Source: Prosopocoilus inquinatus
Taxonomy: Eukaryota; Arthropoda; Insecta; Coleoptera; Lucanidae
NCBI GenBank assembly: GCA_036172665.1
Contig: CM069873.1
Location: 45,664,001 to 45,728,000, forward strand
DNA: 64,000 nt
Reading direction: 5' to 3'
Shown here: piece after piece, positions 24,763 to 37,395 of the stretch
How the letters are laid out: every line of letters begins with the position of its first letter
Position numbering within the stretch: position 1 is the stretch's first letter
The notes under the pieces: generated by a model
Told to the model about the DNA's origin: nothing
Databases searched by the model: none
What the model saw: only the letters and a program-made list of their open reading frames with translations
Made by a program: the position numbers and the translations under genes

Positions 24763-26235
24763 CAGCTGAAGCTAGAAATAGTTTTAAACGAAACAACACG
24801 CATTAGCGTTGTTCCTGTGATGTATCTAATCGATCCTTACTTAGCTACTATGTTATTTGACGTTTCGATGGACTCCAGTAACTCTAATGTGAGATACGAA
24901 ATTTTCGGACGCAGCAGAAGCTGGAAATAGTTTTAAACGAAACAACACGTATTAGCGTTGTTCCTGTGATGAATGTAATCGATCCTTACTCATCTATCAT
25001 GTTATTTGACGTTTCGATGGACTCTAGTAACTCTGATGTAAGATACGAAGTTCTCGGACGCAGCAGAAGCGGGAAATAGTTTTGAACGAAACAACACGCA
25101 TTAGCGTTGTTCCTGTGATGTATCTAATCGATCCTTACTCATCTATCATGTTATTTGACGTTTCGATGGACTCTAGTAACTCTGATGTGAGATACGAAGT
25201 TTTTGGACGCAGCAGGAGCTGGAAATAGTTTTAAACGAAACAACACGCATTAGCGTTGTTCCTGTGATGTATCTAATCGATCCTTACTCATCTATCATGT
25301 TATTTGACGTTTGGATGGACTCTAGTAACTCTGATGTGAGATACGAAGTTTTTGGACGCAGCAGGAGCTGGAAATAGTTTTAAACGAAACAGCACGCATT
25401 AGCGTTGTTCCTGTGATGTATCTAATCGATCCTTATTTATCTATCATGTTATTTGACGTTTCGATGGACTCTAGTAACTCTGATGTAAGTTACGAAGTTT
25501 TTGGGCGCAGCAGGAGCGGGAAATAGTTTTAAACGAAGCAGCACGTATTAGCGTTGTTGCTGTGATGTATCTAATCGATCCTTACTTAGCTACTATGTTA
25601 TTTCACGTTTCGATGGACTCCAGTAACTCTAATGTGAGATACGAAATTTTCGGACGCAGCAGAAGCTGGAAATAGTTTTAAACGAAACAACACCCATTAG
25701 CGTTGTTCCTGTGATGTATCTAATCGATCCTTATTTATCTATCATGTTATTTGACGTTTCGATGGACTCTAGTAACTCTGATGTGAGGTACGAAGTTTTT
25801 GGGCGCAGCAGGAGCTCTAAATAGTTTTAAACGAAGCAACACGTATTAGCGTTGTTCCTGTGATGTATCTAATCGATCCTTACTTATCTATCATGTTATT
25901 TGACGTTTGGATGGACTCCAGTAACTCTGATGTGAGATACAAAGTTTTCAGACGCAGCAGAAGCTGGAGATAGTTTTAAACGAAACAACACGCATTAGCG
26001 TTGTTCCTGTGATGTATCTAATCGATCCTTACTCATCTATCATGTTATTTGGCGTTTCGATGGACTCCAGTAACTCTGATGTGAGATACAAAGTTTTCGG
26101 ACGCAGCAGAAGCTGGAAATAGTTTTGAACGAAACAACACGTATTAGCGTTGTTCCTGTGATGTATCTAATCGATCCTTACTTAGCTGCTATGTTATTTG
26201 ACGTTTCGATGGACTCTAGTAACTCTGATGTGAGG
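24565..26235 (+). repeat. 14-monomer-spaced duplication, copy A
   Basis: The offset to copy B is 2086 = 14 x 149. Shared markers include the gaagcgggaaatag tail at 25061/27147, the acccattagcg monomer, gaggtacg with ctctaaatag tails, and the tagctgctatg monomer at 26187/28273. One internal monomer differs: near 24805 it has acttagctac, whereas near 26891 it has gatgaatgt, which suggests patchy gene conversion. A 3-monomer repeat of the gaggtacg marker (25786 and 26233) lies at its right end. Confidence 0.82.
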
Positions 26236-26650
26236 TACGAAGTTTTTGGGCGCAGCAGGAGCTCTAAATAGTTTTAAACGAAGCAACACATATTAGCGTT
26301 GTTCCTGTGATGTATCTAATCGATCCTTACTTATCTATCATGTTATTTGACGTTTGGATGGACTCCAGTAACTCTGATGTGAGATACAAAGTTTTCGGAC
26401 GCAGCAGAAGCTGGAGATAGTTTTAAACGAAACAACACGCATTAGCGTTGTTCCTGTGATGTATCTAATCGATCCTTACTCATCTATCATGTTATTTGGC
26501 GTTTCGATGGACTCCAGTAACTCTGATATGAGATACAAAGTTTTCGGACGCAGCAGAAGCTGGAAATAGTTTTGAACGAAACAACACGTATTAGCGTTGT
26601 TCCTGTGATGTATCTAATCGATCCTTACTTAGCTACTATGTTATTTGACG

Positions 26651-28321
26651 TTTCGATGGACTCCAGTAACTTTGATGTAAGATACGAAGTTCTCGGACGC
26701 AGCTGAAGCTAGAAATAGTTTTAAACGAAACAACACGCATTAGCGTTGTTCCTGTGCTGTGTCTAATCGATACTTACTCATCTATCATGTTATTTGGCGT
26801 TTCGATGGAATCCAGTAACTTTGATGTGAGATACGAAGTTCTCGGACGCAGCTGAAGCTAGAAATAGTTTTAAACGAAACAACACGCATTAGCGTTGTTC
26901 CTGTGATGAATGTAATCGATCCTTACTCATCTATCATGTTATTTGACGTTTGGATGGGCTCCAGTAACTCTGAAGTGAGATACGAAGTTCTCGGACGCAG
27001 CTGAAGCTAGAAATAGTTTTAAACGAAACAACACGCATTAGCGTTGTTCCTGTGATGAATGTAATCGATCCTTACTCATCTATCATGTTATTTGACGTTT
27101 CGATGGACTCTAGTAACTCTGATGTAAGATACGAAGTTCTCGGACGCAGCAGAAGCGGGAAATAGTTTTGAACGAAACAACACGCATTAGCGTTGTTCCT
27201 GTGATGTATCTAATCTATCCTTACTCATCTATCATGTTATTTGACGTTTCGATGGACTCTAGTAACTCTGATGTGAGATACGAAGTTTTTGGACGCAGCA
27301 GGAGCTGGAAATAGTTTTAAACGAAACAACACGCATTAGCGTTGTTCCTGTGATGTATCTAATCGATCCTTACTCATCTATCATGTTATTTGACGTTTGG
27401 ATGGACTCTAGTAACTCTGATGTGAGATACGAAGTTTTTGGACGCAGCAGGAGCTGGAAATAGTTTTAAACGAAACAGCACGCATTAGCGTTGTTCCTGT
27501 GATGTATCTAATCGATCCTTATTTATCTATCATGTTATTTGACGTTTCGATGGACTCTAGTAACTCTGATGTAAGTTACGAAGTTTTTGGGCGCAGCAGG
27601 AGCGGGAAATAGTTTTAAACGAAGCAGCACGTATTAGCGTTGTTGCTGTGATGTATCTAATCGATCCTTACTTAGCTACTATGTTATTTCACGTTTCGAT
27701 GGACTCCAGTAACTCTAATGTGAGATACGAAATTTTCGGACGCAGCAGAAGCTGGAAATAGTTTTAAACGAAACAACACCCATTAGCGTTGTTCCTGTGA
27801 TGTATCTAATCGATCCTTATTTATCTATCATGTTATTTGACGTTTCGATGGACTCTAGTAACTCTGATGTGAGGTACGAAGTTTTTGGGCGCAGCAGGAG
27901 CTCTAAATAGTTTTAAACGAAGCAACACGTATTAGCGTTGTTCCTGTGATGTATCTAATCGATCCTTACTTATCTATCATGTTATTTGACGTTTGGATGG
28001 ACTCCAGTAACTCTGATGTGAGATACAAAGTTTTCGGACGCAGCAGAATCTGGAGATAGTTTTAAACGAAACAACACGCATTAGCGTTGTTCCTGTGATG
28101 TATCTAATCGATCCTTACTCATCTATCATGTTATTTGGCGTTTCGATGGACTCCAGTAACTATGATGTGAGATACAAAGTTTTCGGACGCAGCAGAAGCT
28201 GGAAATAGTTTTGAACGAAACAACACGTATTAGCGTTGTTCCTGTGATGTATCTAATCGATCCTTACCTAGCTGCTATGTTATTTGACGTTTCGATGGAC
28301 TCTAGTAACTCTGATGTGAGA
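26651..28321 (+). repeat. 14-monomer-spaced duplication, copy B
   Basis: This is the partner of 24565-26235. Private changes are gtctaatctatcc near 27213 (loss of the atcgat palindrome), cagaatctgg near 28046 and actatgatg near 28160. The gaggtacg / ctctaaatag pair then recurs 4 monomers apart (27871 and 28467). Confidence 0.82.
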
Positions 28322-29540
28322 TACGAAGTTTTTGGACGCAGCAGGAGCTGGAAATAGTTTTAAACGAAACAACACGCATTAGCGTTGTTCCTGTGATGTA
28401 TCTAATCGATCCTTATTTATCTATCATGTTATTTGACGTTTCGATGGACTCTAGTAACTCTGATGTGAGGTACGAAGTTTTTGGGCGCAGCAGGAGCTCT
28501 AAATAGTTTTAAACGAAGCAACACGTATTAGCGTTGTTCCTGTGATGTATCTAATCGATCCTTACTTATCTATCATGTTATTTGACGTTTGGATGGACTC
28601 CAGTAACTCTGATGTGAGATACAAAGTTTTCGGACGCAGCAGAAGCTGGAGATAGTTTTAAACGAAACAACACGCATTAGCGTTGTTCCTGTGATGTATC
28701 TAATCGATCCTTACTCATCTATCATGTTATTTGGCGTTTCGATGGACTCCAGTAACTCTGATATGAGATACAAAGTTTTCGGACGCAGCAGAAGCTGGAA
28801 ATAGTTTTGAACGAAACAACACGTATTAGCGTTGTTCCTGTGATGTATCTAATCGATCCTTACTTAGCTACTATGTTATTTGACGTTTCGATGGACTCCA
28901 ATAACTCTGATGTGAGATACAAAGTTTTCGGACGCAGCAGAAGCTGGAAATAGTTTTAAACGAAACAACACGCATTAGGGTTGTTCCTGTGATGTATCTA
29001 ATCGATCCTTACTCATCTATCATGTTATTTGGCGTCTCGATGGACTCCAGTAACTCTGATGTGAGATACAAAGTTTTCGGACGCAGCAGAAGCTGGAAAT
29101 AGTTTTGAACGAAACAACACGTATTAGCGTTGTTCCTGTGATGTATCTAATCGATCCTTACTTATCTACTATGTTATTTGACGTTTCGATGGACTCAAGT
29201 AACTCTGATGTGATACAAAGTTTACGGACGCAGCAGAAGCTGGAAATAGTTTTAAACGAAACAACACGCATTACCGTTGTTCCTGTGATGTATCTAATCG
29301 ATCCTTACTCATCTATCATGTTATTTGGCGTTTCGATGGACTCCGGTAACTCTGATGTGAGATACAAAGTCTTCGGACGCAGCTGAAGCTAGAAATAATT
29401 TTAAACGAAACAACACGCATTAGCGTTGTTCGTGTGATGTATTTAATCGATCCTTACTCATCTATCATGTTATTTGACGTTTGAATGGACTCCAGTAACT
29501 CTGATGTGAGATACAAAGTTCTCGGACGCAGCAGAAGCTG
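28276..29540 (+). repeat. 24-monomer-spaced duplication, copy A (contains a 147-bp monomer)
   Basis: The offset to copy B is 3574 (24 x 149 - 2). Shared markers are gaggtacg at 28467/32041, ggcgtctcga at 29031/32605, the 147-bp monomer at 29102/32676, gactccggtaac, the gctgaagctagaaataatt tail and acgtttgaatgg. Only about 8.5 monomers match at this spacing; the sequence between the copies is a different mosaic. Confidence 0.85.
29102..29248 (+). repeat. 147-bp monomer (2-base deletion, gatgtgatac)
   Basis: The usual gatgtgagatac lacks ga near 29213. Because 147 = 3 x 49, the reading frame continues into the next monomer and creates a 93-codon open frame at 29105-29386 with a TTG start. That frame consists of two tandem 49-residue copies of the monomer translation and is not judged a gene. 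Confidence 0.93.
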
Positions 29541-30159
29541 GAAATAGTTTTGAACGAAACAACACATATTAGCGTTGTTCCTGTGATGTATCTAATCGAT
29601 CCTTACTTATCTACTATGTTATTTGACGTTTCGATGGACTCCAGTAACTCTGATGTGAGATACGAAATTTTCGAACGCAGCAGAATCTGGAAATAGTTTT
29701 AAATGAAACAACACGCATTAGCGTTGTTCCTGTGATGTATCTAATCGATCCTTACTCATCTATCATGTTATTTGACGTTTCGATGGACTCTAGTAACTCT
29801 GATGTGAGATACGAAGTTTTTGGACGCAGCAGGAGCTGGAAATAGTTTTAAACGAAACAACACGTATTAGCGTTGTTCCTGTGATGTATCTAATCGATCC
29901 TTACTTAGCTACTATGTTATTTGACGTTTCGATGGACTCCAGTAACTCTAATGTGAGATACGAAATTTTCGGACGCAGCAGAAGCTGGAAATAGTTTTAA
30001 ACGAAACAACACGTATTAGCGTTGTTCCTGTGATGTATCTAATCGATCCTTACTCATCTATCATGTTATTTGACGTTTGGATGGACTCCAGTAACTCTGA
30101 TGTGAGATACAAAGTTCTCGGACGCAGCAGAAGCTAGAAATAGTTTTGAACGAAACAAC

Positions 30160-30742
30160 ACGTATTAGCGTTGTTCCTGTGATGTATCTAATCGATCGTT
30201 ACTTATCTATCATGTTATTTGACGTTTGGATGGACTCCAGTAACTCTGATGTGAGATACAAAGTTTTCGGACGCAGCAGAAGCTGGAGATAGTTTCAAAC
30301 GAAACAACACGCATTAGCGTTGTTCCTGTGATGTATCTAATCGATCCTTACTCATCTATCATGTTATTTGGCGTTTCGATGGACTCCAGTAACTCTGATG
30401 TGAGATACAAACTTTTCGGAAGCAGCAGAAGCTGGAAATAGTTTTGAACGAAACAACACGTATTAGCGTTGTTCCTGTGATGTATCTAATCGATCCTTAC
30501 TTAGCTACTATGTTATTTGACGTTTCGATGGACTCCAATAACTCTGATGTGAGATACAAAGTTTTCGGACGCAGCAGAAGCTGGAAATAGTTTTAAACGA
30601 AACAACACGCATTAGGGTTGTTCCTGTGATGTATCTAATCGATCCTTACTCATCTATCATGTTATTTGACGTTTCGATGGACTCTAGTAACTCTGATGTG
30701 AGATACGAAGTTTTTGGACGCAGCAGGAGCTGGAAATAGTTT
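30160..30742 (+). repeat. 8-monomer-spaced duplication, copy A
   Basis: The offset to copy B is 1192 = 8 x 149. Shared markers are gatcgttacttatc (30194/31386), gtttcaaac, aaacttttcggaagcagc (about 30409/31601) and a ccaata monomer followed by gcattaggg. About four monomers match. The stretch 29790-30730 is also repeated at 45723-46663 (107 monomers away, net -10 bases from the intervening indels). Confidence 0.82.
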
Positions 30743-31351
30743 TAAATGAAACAACACGCATTAGCGTTGTTCCTGTGATGTATCTAATCGATCCTTACTC
30801 ATCTATCATGTTATTTGACGTTTGGATGGACTCTAGTAACTCTGATGTGAGATACGAAGTTTTTGGACGCAGCAGGAGCTGGAAATAGTTTTAAACGAAA
30901 CAGCACGCATTAGCGTTGTTCCTGTGATGTATCTAATCGATCCTTACTTATCTATCATGTTATTTGACGTTTGGATGGACTCCAGTAACTCTGATGTGAG
31001 ATACAAAGTTTTCGGACGCAGCAGAAGCTGGAGATAGTTTTAAACGAAACAACACGCATTAGCGTTGTTCCTGTGACGTATCTAATCGATCCTTACTCAT
31101 CTATCATGTTATTTGGCGTTTCGATGGACTCCAGTAACTCTGATGTGAGATACAAAGTTTTCGGACGCAGCAGAAGCTGGAAATAGTTTTGAACGAAACA
31201 ACACGTATTAGCGTTGTTCCTGTGATATATCTAATCGATCCTTACTTAGCTGCCATGTTATTTGACCTTTCGATGGACTCTAGTAACTCTGATGTAAGAT
31301 ACGAAGTTTTTGGGCGCAGCAGGAGCTGGAAATAGTTTTAAACGAAGCAAC

Positions 31352-31934
31352 ACGTATTAGCGTTGTTCCTGTGATGTATCTAATCGATCGTTACTTATCT
31401 ATCATGTTATTTGACGTTTGGATGGACTCCAGTAACTCTGATGTGAGATACAAAGTTTTCGGACACAGCAGAAGCTGGAGATAGTTTCAAACGAAACAAC
31501 ACGCATTAGCGTTGTTCCTGTGATGTATCTAATCGATCCTTACTCATCTATCATGTTATTTGGCGTTTCGATATACTCCAGTAACTCTGATGTGAGATAC
31601 AAACTTTTCGGAAGCAGCAGAAGCTGGAAATAGTTTTGAACGAAACAACACGTATTAGCGTTGTTCCTGTGATGTATCTAATCGATCCTTACTTAGCTAC
31701 TATGTTATTTGACGTTTCGATGGACTCCAATATCTCTGATGTGAGATACAAAGTTTTCGGACGCAGCAGAAGCTGGAAATAGTTTTAAACGAAACAACAC
31801 GCATTAGGGTTGTTCCTGTGATGTATCTAATCGATCCTTACTCATCTATCATGTTATTTGACGTTTCGATGGACTCTAGTAACTCTGATGTGAGATACGA
31901 AGTTTTTGGACGCAGCAGGAGCTGGAAATAGTTT
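31352..31934 (+). repeat. 8-monomer-spaced duplication, copy B
   Basis: This is the partner of 30160-30742. It carries three linked changes, ttcggacacagc (31461), gatatactcc (31570) and ccaatatctc (about 31728), which reappear together at about 54245-54520 and 57672-57950. The 54-58 kb copies therefore descend from this version. Confidence 0.82.
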
Positions 31935-33112
31935 TAAACGAAACAGCACGCATTAGCGTTGTTCCTGTGATGTATCTAATAGATCCTTATTTATCTATCA
32001 TGTTATTTGACGTTCCGATGGACTCTAGTAACTCTGATGTGAGGTACGAAGTTTTTGGGCGCAGCAGGAGCTCTAAATAGTTTTAAACGAAGCAACACGT
32101 ATTAGCGTTGTTCCTGTGATGTATCTAATCGATCCTTACTTATCTATCATGTTATTTGACGTTTGGATGGATTCCAGTAACTCTGATGTGAGATACAAAG
32201 TTTTCGGACGCAGCAGAAGCTGGAGATAGTTTTAAACGAAACAACACGCATTAGCGTTGTTCCTGTGATGTATCTAATCGATCCTTACTCATCTATCATG
32301 TTATTTGGCGTTTCGATGGACTCCAGTAACTCTGACGTGAGATACAAAGTTTTCGGACGCAGCAGAAGCTGGAAATAGTTTTGAACGAAACAACACGTAT
32401 TAGCGTTGTTCCTGTGATGTATCTAATCGATCCTTACTTAGCTACTATGTTATTTGACGTTTCGATGGACTCCAATAACTCTGATGTGAGATACAAAGTT
32501 TTCGGACGCAGCAGAAGCTGGAAATAGTTTTAAACGAAACAACACGCATTAGGGTTGTTCCTGTGATGTATCTAATCGATCCTTACTCATCTATCATGTT
32601 ATTTGGCGTCTCGATGGACTCCAGTAACTCTGATGTGAGATACAAAGTTTTCGGACGCAGCAGAAGCTGGAAATAGTTTTGAACGAAACAACACGTATTA
32701 GCGTTGTTCCTGTGATATATCTAATCGATCCTTACTTATCTACAATGTTATTTGACGTTTCGATGGACTCCAGTAACTCTGATGTGATACAAAGTTTACG
32801 GACGCAGCAGAAGCTGGAAATAGTTTTAAACGAAACAACACGCATTACCGTTGTTCCTGTGATGTATCTAATCGATCCTTACTCATCTATCATGTTATTT
32901 GGCGTTTCGATGGACTCCGGTAACTCTGATGTGAGATACAAAGTTTTCGGACGCAGCTGAAGCTAGAAATAATTTTAAACGAAACAACACGCATTAGCGT
33001 TGTTCCTGTGATGTATTTAATCGATCCTTACTCATCTATCATGTTATTTGACGTTTGAATGGACTCCAGTAACTCTGATGTGAGATACAAAGTTCTCGGA
33101 CGCAGCAGAAGC
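31850..33112 (+). repeat. 24-monomer-spaced duplication, copy B (contains a 147-bp monomer)
   Basis: This is the partner of 28276-29540. Private changes include gacgttccg near 32010, gatggattcc near 32166, gtgatatatc near 32712 and tctacaatg near 32741. The copies part near 33112, where the tail becomes ggagatag with acgatac. Confidence 0.85.
32676..32822 (+). repeat. 147-bp monomer (2-base deletion, gatgtgatac)
   Basis: This has the same deletion as at 29102, near 32787, inherited through the 24-monomer-spaced duplication. It produces the equivalent chance open frame at 32679-32960, again from TTG. Confidence 0.93.
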
Positions 33113-34861
33113 TGGAGATAGTTTTAAACGATACAACACGCATTAGCGTTGTTCCTGTGATGTATCTAATCGATCCTTACTCATCTATCATGTTATTTGA
33201 CGTTTCGATGGACTCTAGTAACTCTGATGTGAGATACGAAGTTCTCGGACGCAGCTGAAGCTAGAAATAATTTTAAACGAAACAACACGCATTAGCGTTG
33301 TTCCTGTGATGTATCTAATCGATCCTTACTCATCTATCATGTTATTTGGCGTTACGATGGACTCCAGTAACTCTGATGTGAGATACAAAGTTTTCGGACG
33401 CAGCAGAAGCTGGAAATAGTTTTGAACGAAACAACACGTATTAGCGTTGTTCCTGTGATGTATCTAATCGATCCTTACTTAGCTACTATGTTATTTGACG
33501 TTTCGATGGACTCCAATAACTCTAATGTGAGATACGAAATTTTCGGACGCAGCAGAAGCTGGAAATAGTTTTAAACGAAACAACACGTATTAGCGTTGTT
33601 CCTGTGATGTATCTAATCGATCCTTACTCATCTATCATGTTATTTGAAGTTTCGATGGACTCTAGTAACTCTGATGTGAGATACGAAGTTTTTGGACGCA
33701 GCAGTAGCTGGAAATAGTTTTAAACGAAACAACACGCATTAGTGTTGTTCCTGTGATGTATCTAATCGATCCTTACTCATCTATCATGTTATTTGACGTT
33801 TGGATGGACTCTAGTAACTCTGATGTGAGATACGATGTTTTTGGACGCAGCAGGAGCTGGAAATAGTTTTAAACGAAACAACACGCATTAGCGTTGTTCG
33901 TGTGATGTATCTAATCGATCCTTATTTATCTATCATGTTATTTGACGTTTCGATGTACTCTAGTAACTCTGATGTAAGATACGAAGTTTTTGGGCGCAGC
34001 AGGAGCTGGAAATAGTTTTAAACGAAGCAACACGTATTAGCGTTGTTCCTGTGATGTATCTAATCGATCCTTGCTTATCTATCATGTTATTTGACGTTTG
34101 GATGGACTCCAGTAACTTTGATGTGAGATACAAAGTTTTCGGACGCAGCAGAAGCTGGAGATAGTTTTAAACGAAACAACACGCATTAGCGTTGTTCCTG
34201 TGATGTATCTAATCGATCCTTACTCATCTATCATGTTATTTGGCGTTTCGATGGACTCCAGTAACTCTGATGTGAGATACAAAGTTTTCGGACGCAGCAG
34301 AAGCTGGAAATAGTTTTGAACGAAACAACACGTATTAGCGTTGTTCCTGTGATGTATCTAATCGATCCTTACTTAGCTACTATGTTATTTGACGTTTCGA
34401 TGGACTCCAATAACTCTAATGTGAGATACGAAATTTTCGGACGCAGCAGAAGCTGGAAATAGTTTTAAAGGAAACAACACGTATTAGCGTTGTTCCTGTG
34501 ATGTATCTAATCGATCCTTACTCATCTATCATGTTATTTGGCGTTTCGATGGACTCCAGTAACTCTGATGTGAGATACAAAGTTTTCGGACGCAGCAGAA
34601 GCTGGAAATAGTTTTGAACGAAACAACACGTATTAGCGTTGTTCCTGTGATGTATCTAATCGATCCTTACTTAGCTACTATGTTATTTGACCTTTCGATG
34701 GACTCCAATAATTCTGATGTGAGATACAAAGTTTTCGGACGCAGCAGAAGCTGGAGATAGTTTTAAACGATACAACACGCATTAGCGTTGTTCCTGTGAT
34801 GTATCTAATCGATCCTTATTTATCTATCATGTTATTTGACGTTTCGATGGACTCTAGTAAC
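32845..34861 (+). repeat. 127-monomer-spaced duplication, copy A
   Basis: This segment matches 51759-53775 at an offset of 18914 (127 x 149 - 9; the -9 is explained by five indel monomers between). Shared markers are gactccggtaac, gctgaagctagaaataatt, gtatttaatcg, acgtttgaatgg, ggcgttacg, gaagtttcg with cagtagctgg, attagtgttg, ccttgcttatc and gttttaaagg. Confidence 0.85.
33901..34794 (+). repeat. 6-monomer tandem duplication, copy A
   Basis: The unit is 894 bp = 6 x 149. Markers are ccttgcttatc (34071 and 34965), aactttgatg, gttttaaaggaaac, and gacctttcg with ccaataattctg. Copy A carries gatgtactcc near 33952. Confidence 0.88.
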
Positions 34862-35688
34862 TCTGATGTAAGATACGAAGTTTTTGGGCGCAGCAGGAGC
34901 TGGAAATAGTTTTAAACGAAGCAACACGTATTAGCGTTGTTCCTGTGATGTATCTAATCGATCCTTGCTTATCTATCATGTTATTTGACGTTTGGATGGA
35001 CTCCAGTAACTTTGATGTGAGATACAAAGTTTTCGGACGCAGCAGAAGCTGGAGATAGTTTTAAACGAAACAACACGCATTAGCGTTGTTCCTGTGATGT
35101 ATCTAATCGATCCTTACTCATCTATCATGTTATTTGGCGTTTCGATGGACTCCAGTAACACTGATGTGAGATACAAAGTTTTCGGACGCAGCAGAAGCTG
35201 GAAATAGTTTTGAACGAAACAACACGTATTAGCGTTGTTCCTGTGATGTATCTAATCGATCCTTACTTAGCTACTATGTTATTTGACGTTTCGATGGACT
35301 CCAATAACTCTAATGTGAGATACGAAATTTTCGGACGCAGCAGAAGCTGGAAATAGTTTTAAAGGAAACAACACGTATTAGCGTTGTTCCTGTGATGTAT
35401 CTAATCGATCCTTACTCATCTATCATGTTATTTGGCGTTTCGATGGACTCCAGTAACTCTGATGTGAGATACAAAGTTTTCGGACGCAGCAGAAGCTGGA
35501 AATAGTTTTGAACGAAACAACACGTATTAGCGTTGTTCCTGTGATGTATCTAATCGATCCTTACTTAGCTACTATGTTATTTGACCTTTCGATGGACTCC
35601 AATAATTCTGATGTGAGATACAAAGTTTTCGGACGCAGCAGAAGCTGGAGATAGTTTTAAACGATACAACACGCATTAGCGTTGTTCC
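34795..35688 (+). repeat. 6-monomer tandem duplication, copy B
   Basis: This copy repeats 33901-34794 almost exactly; a difference is gtaacactgatg near 35156. A partial third unit begins at about 35689 (ttatttatc monomer) and is cut off near 35830, where a gatatatc / tagctgccatg monomer follows. Confidence 0.88.
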
Positions 35689-36434
35689 TGTGATGTATCT
35701 AATCGATCCTTATTTATCTATCATGTTATTTGACGTTTCGATGGACTCTAGTAACTCTGATGTAAGATACGAAGTTTTTGGGCGCAGCAGGAGCTGGAAA
35801 TAGTTTTAAACGAAGCAACACGTATTAGCGTTGTTCCTGTGATATATCTAATCGATCCTTACTTAGCTGCCATGTTATTTGACCTTTCGATGGACTCTAG
35901 TAACTCTGATGTAAGATACGAAGTTTTTGGGCGCAGCAGGAGCTGGAAATAGTTTCAAACGAAGCAACACGTATTAGCGTTGTTCCTGTGATGTATCTAA
36001 TCGATCCTTACTTAGCTACTATGTTATTTGACGTTTCGATGGACTCCAGTAACTTTGATGTGAGATACGAAGTTCTCGGACGCAGCTGAAGCTGGAAATA
36101 GTTTTAAATGATACAACACGTATTAGCGTTGTTCCTGTGATGTATCTAATCGATCCTTACTCATCTATCATGTTATTTGACGTTTGGATGGACTCCAGTA
36201 ACTCTGATGTGAGATACAAAGTATTCGGACGCAGCAGAAGCTGGAGATAGTTTTAAACGATACAACACGCATTAGCGTTGTTCCTGTGATGTATCTAATC
36301 GATCCTTAATCATCTATCATGTTATTTGGCGTTTCGATGGACTCCAGTAACTCTGATGTGAGATACAAAGTTTTCGGACGCAGCAGAAGCTGGAAATAGT
36401 TTTAAACGAAACAACACGCATTAGCATTGTTCCT

Positions 36435-37395
36435 GTGATGTATCTAATCGATCCTTACTCATCTATCATGTTATTTGGCGTTTCGATGGACTCCAGTAAC
36501 TCTCATGTGAGATACAAAGTTTTCGGACGCAGCAGAAGCTGGAAATAGTTTTAAACGAAACAACACGCATTAGGGTTGTTCCTGTGATGTATCTAATCGA
36601 TCCTTACTCATCTATCATTTTATTTGACGTTTGGATGGACTCCAGTAACTCTGATGTGAGATACAAAGTTTACGGACGCAGCAGAAGCTGGAAATAGATT
36701 TAAACGAAACAACACGCATTACCGTTGTTCCTGTGATGTATCTAATCGATCCTTACTCATCTATCATGTTATCTGGCGTTTCGATGGACTCCAGTAACTC
36801 TGATGTGAGATACGAAGTTTTTGGACGCAGCAGGAGCTGGAAATATTTTTAAACGAAACAACACGTATTAGCGTTGTTCCTGTGATGTATCTAATCGATC
36901 CTTACTTAGCTACTATGTTATTTGACGTTTCGATGGACTCCAGTAACTCTGACGTGAGATACAAAGTTTTCGGACGCAGCAGAAGCTGGAAATAGTTTTA
37001 AACGAAACAACACGCATTAGCGTTGTTCCTGTGATGTATCTAATCGATCCTTACTCATCTATCATGTTATTTGACGTTTCGATGGACTCTAGTAACTCTG
37101 ATGTGAGATACGAAGTTTTTGGACGCAGCAGGAGCTGGAAATAGTTTTAAACGAAACAACACGCATTAACGTTGTTCGTGTGATGTATCTAATCGATCCT
37201 TAGTTAGCTACTATGTTATTTGACGTTTCGATGGACTCCAATAACTCTAAGGTGAGATACGAAATTTTCGGACGCAGCAGAAGCTGGAAATAGTTTTAAA
37301 CGAAACAACACGTATTAGCGTTGTTCCTGTGATGTATCTAATCGATCCTTACTCATCTATCATGTTATTTGACGTTTCGATGGACTCTAGTAACT
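36435..37395 (+). repeat. Macro-repeat segment I-a
   Basis: The monomer order matches about 47751-48711 and 58776-59736. Markers are tctcatgtgag (36501, 47817, 58842), agtttacgga with gatttaaac and attaccg, gttatctggcg, ggaaatatttttaaac, and attaacgttgttcgtg with ccttagttagc. Offsets are 11316 (76 x 149 - 8) and then 11025 (74 x 149 - 1). Confidence 0.88.

Larger units (their letters stand above)
20850..28300 (+). repeat. Transition domain mixing left and right monomer variants
   Basis: The first 1.1 kb is a mosaic with private variants such as tgacctgagataccaag (about 21161), ggtgagatacgaaattctcgg (about 21460) and a 148-bp monomer. From 21971 the sequence follows 2151 (shared rare attggcgttg, tgaagtttcg and tttttagacg). 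From about 22652 it follows 1-755 (shared gagatatgaag), then 1065-1510 (shared acaaagctttt). The last gatgaatgtaatcg monomer is near 27060. It therefore contains left-domain material re-used in a new order, followed by right-domain monomer types (ggagatag tails, ctctaaatag tails). Confidence 0.65.

Noticed and set aside
29105..29386. 93-codon open frame on the plus strand
   Set aside because: It starts at TTG in the gttttgaac box and reads through two satellite monomers only because the first is 147 bp (49 codons). It is two tandem copies of the monomer translation, with no gene context.
32679..32960. 93-codon open frame on the plus strand
   Set aside because: It is a duplicate of the 29105 frame, carried in the 24-monomer-spaced copy with the same 2-base deletion; it is satellite sequence, not a gene.
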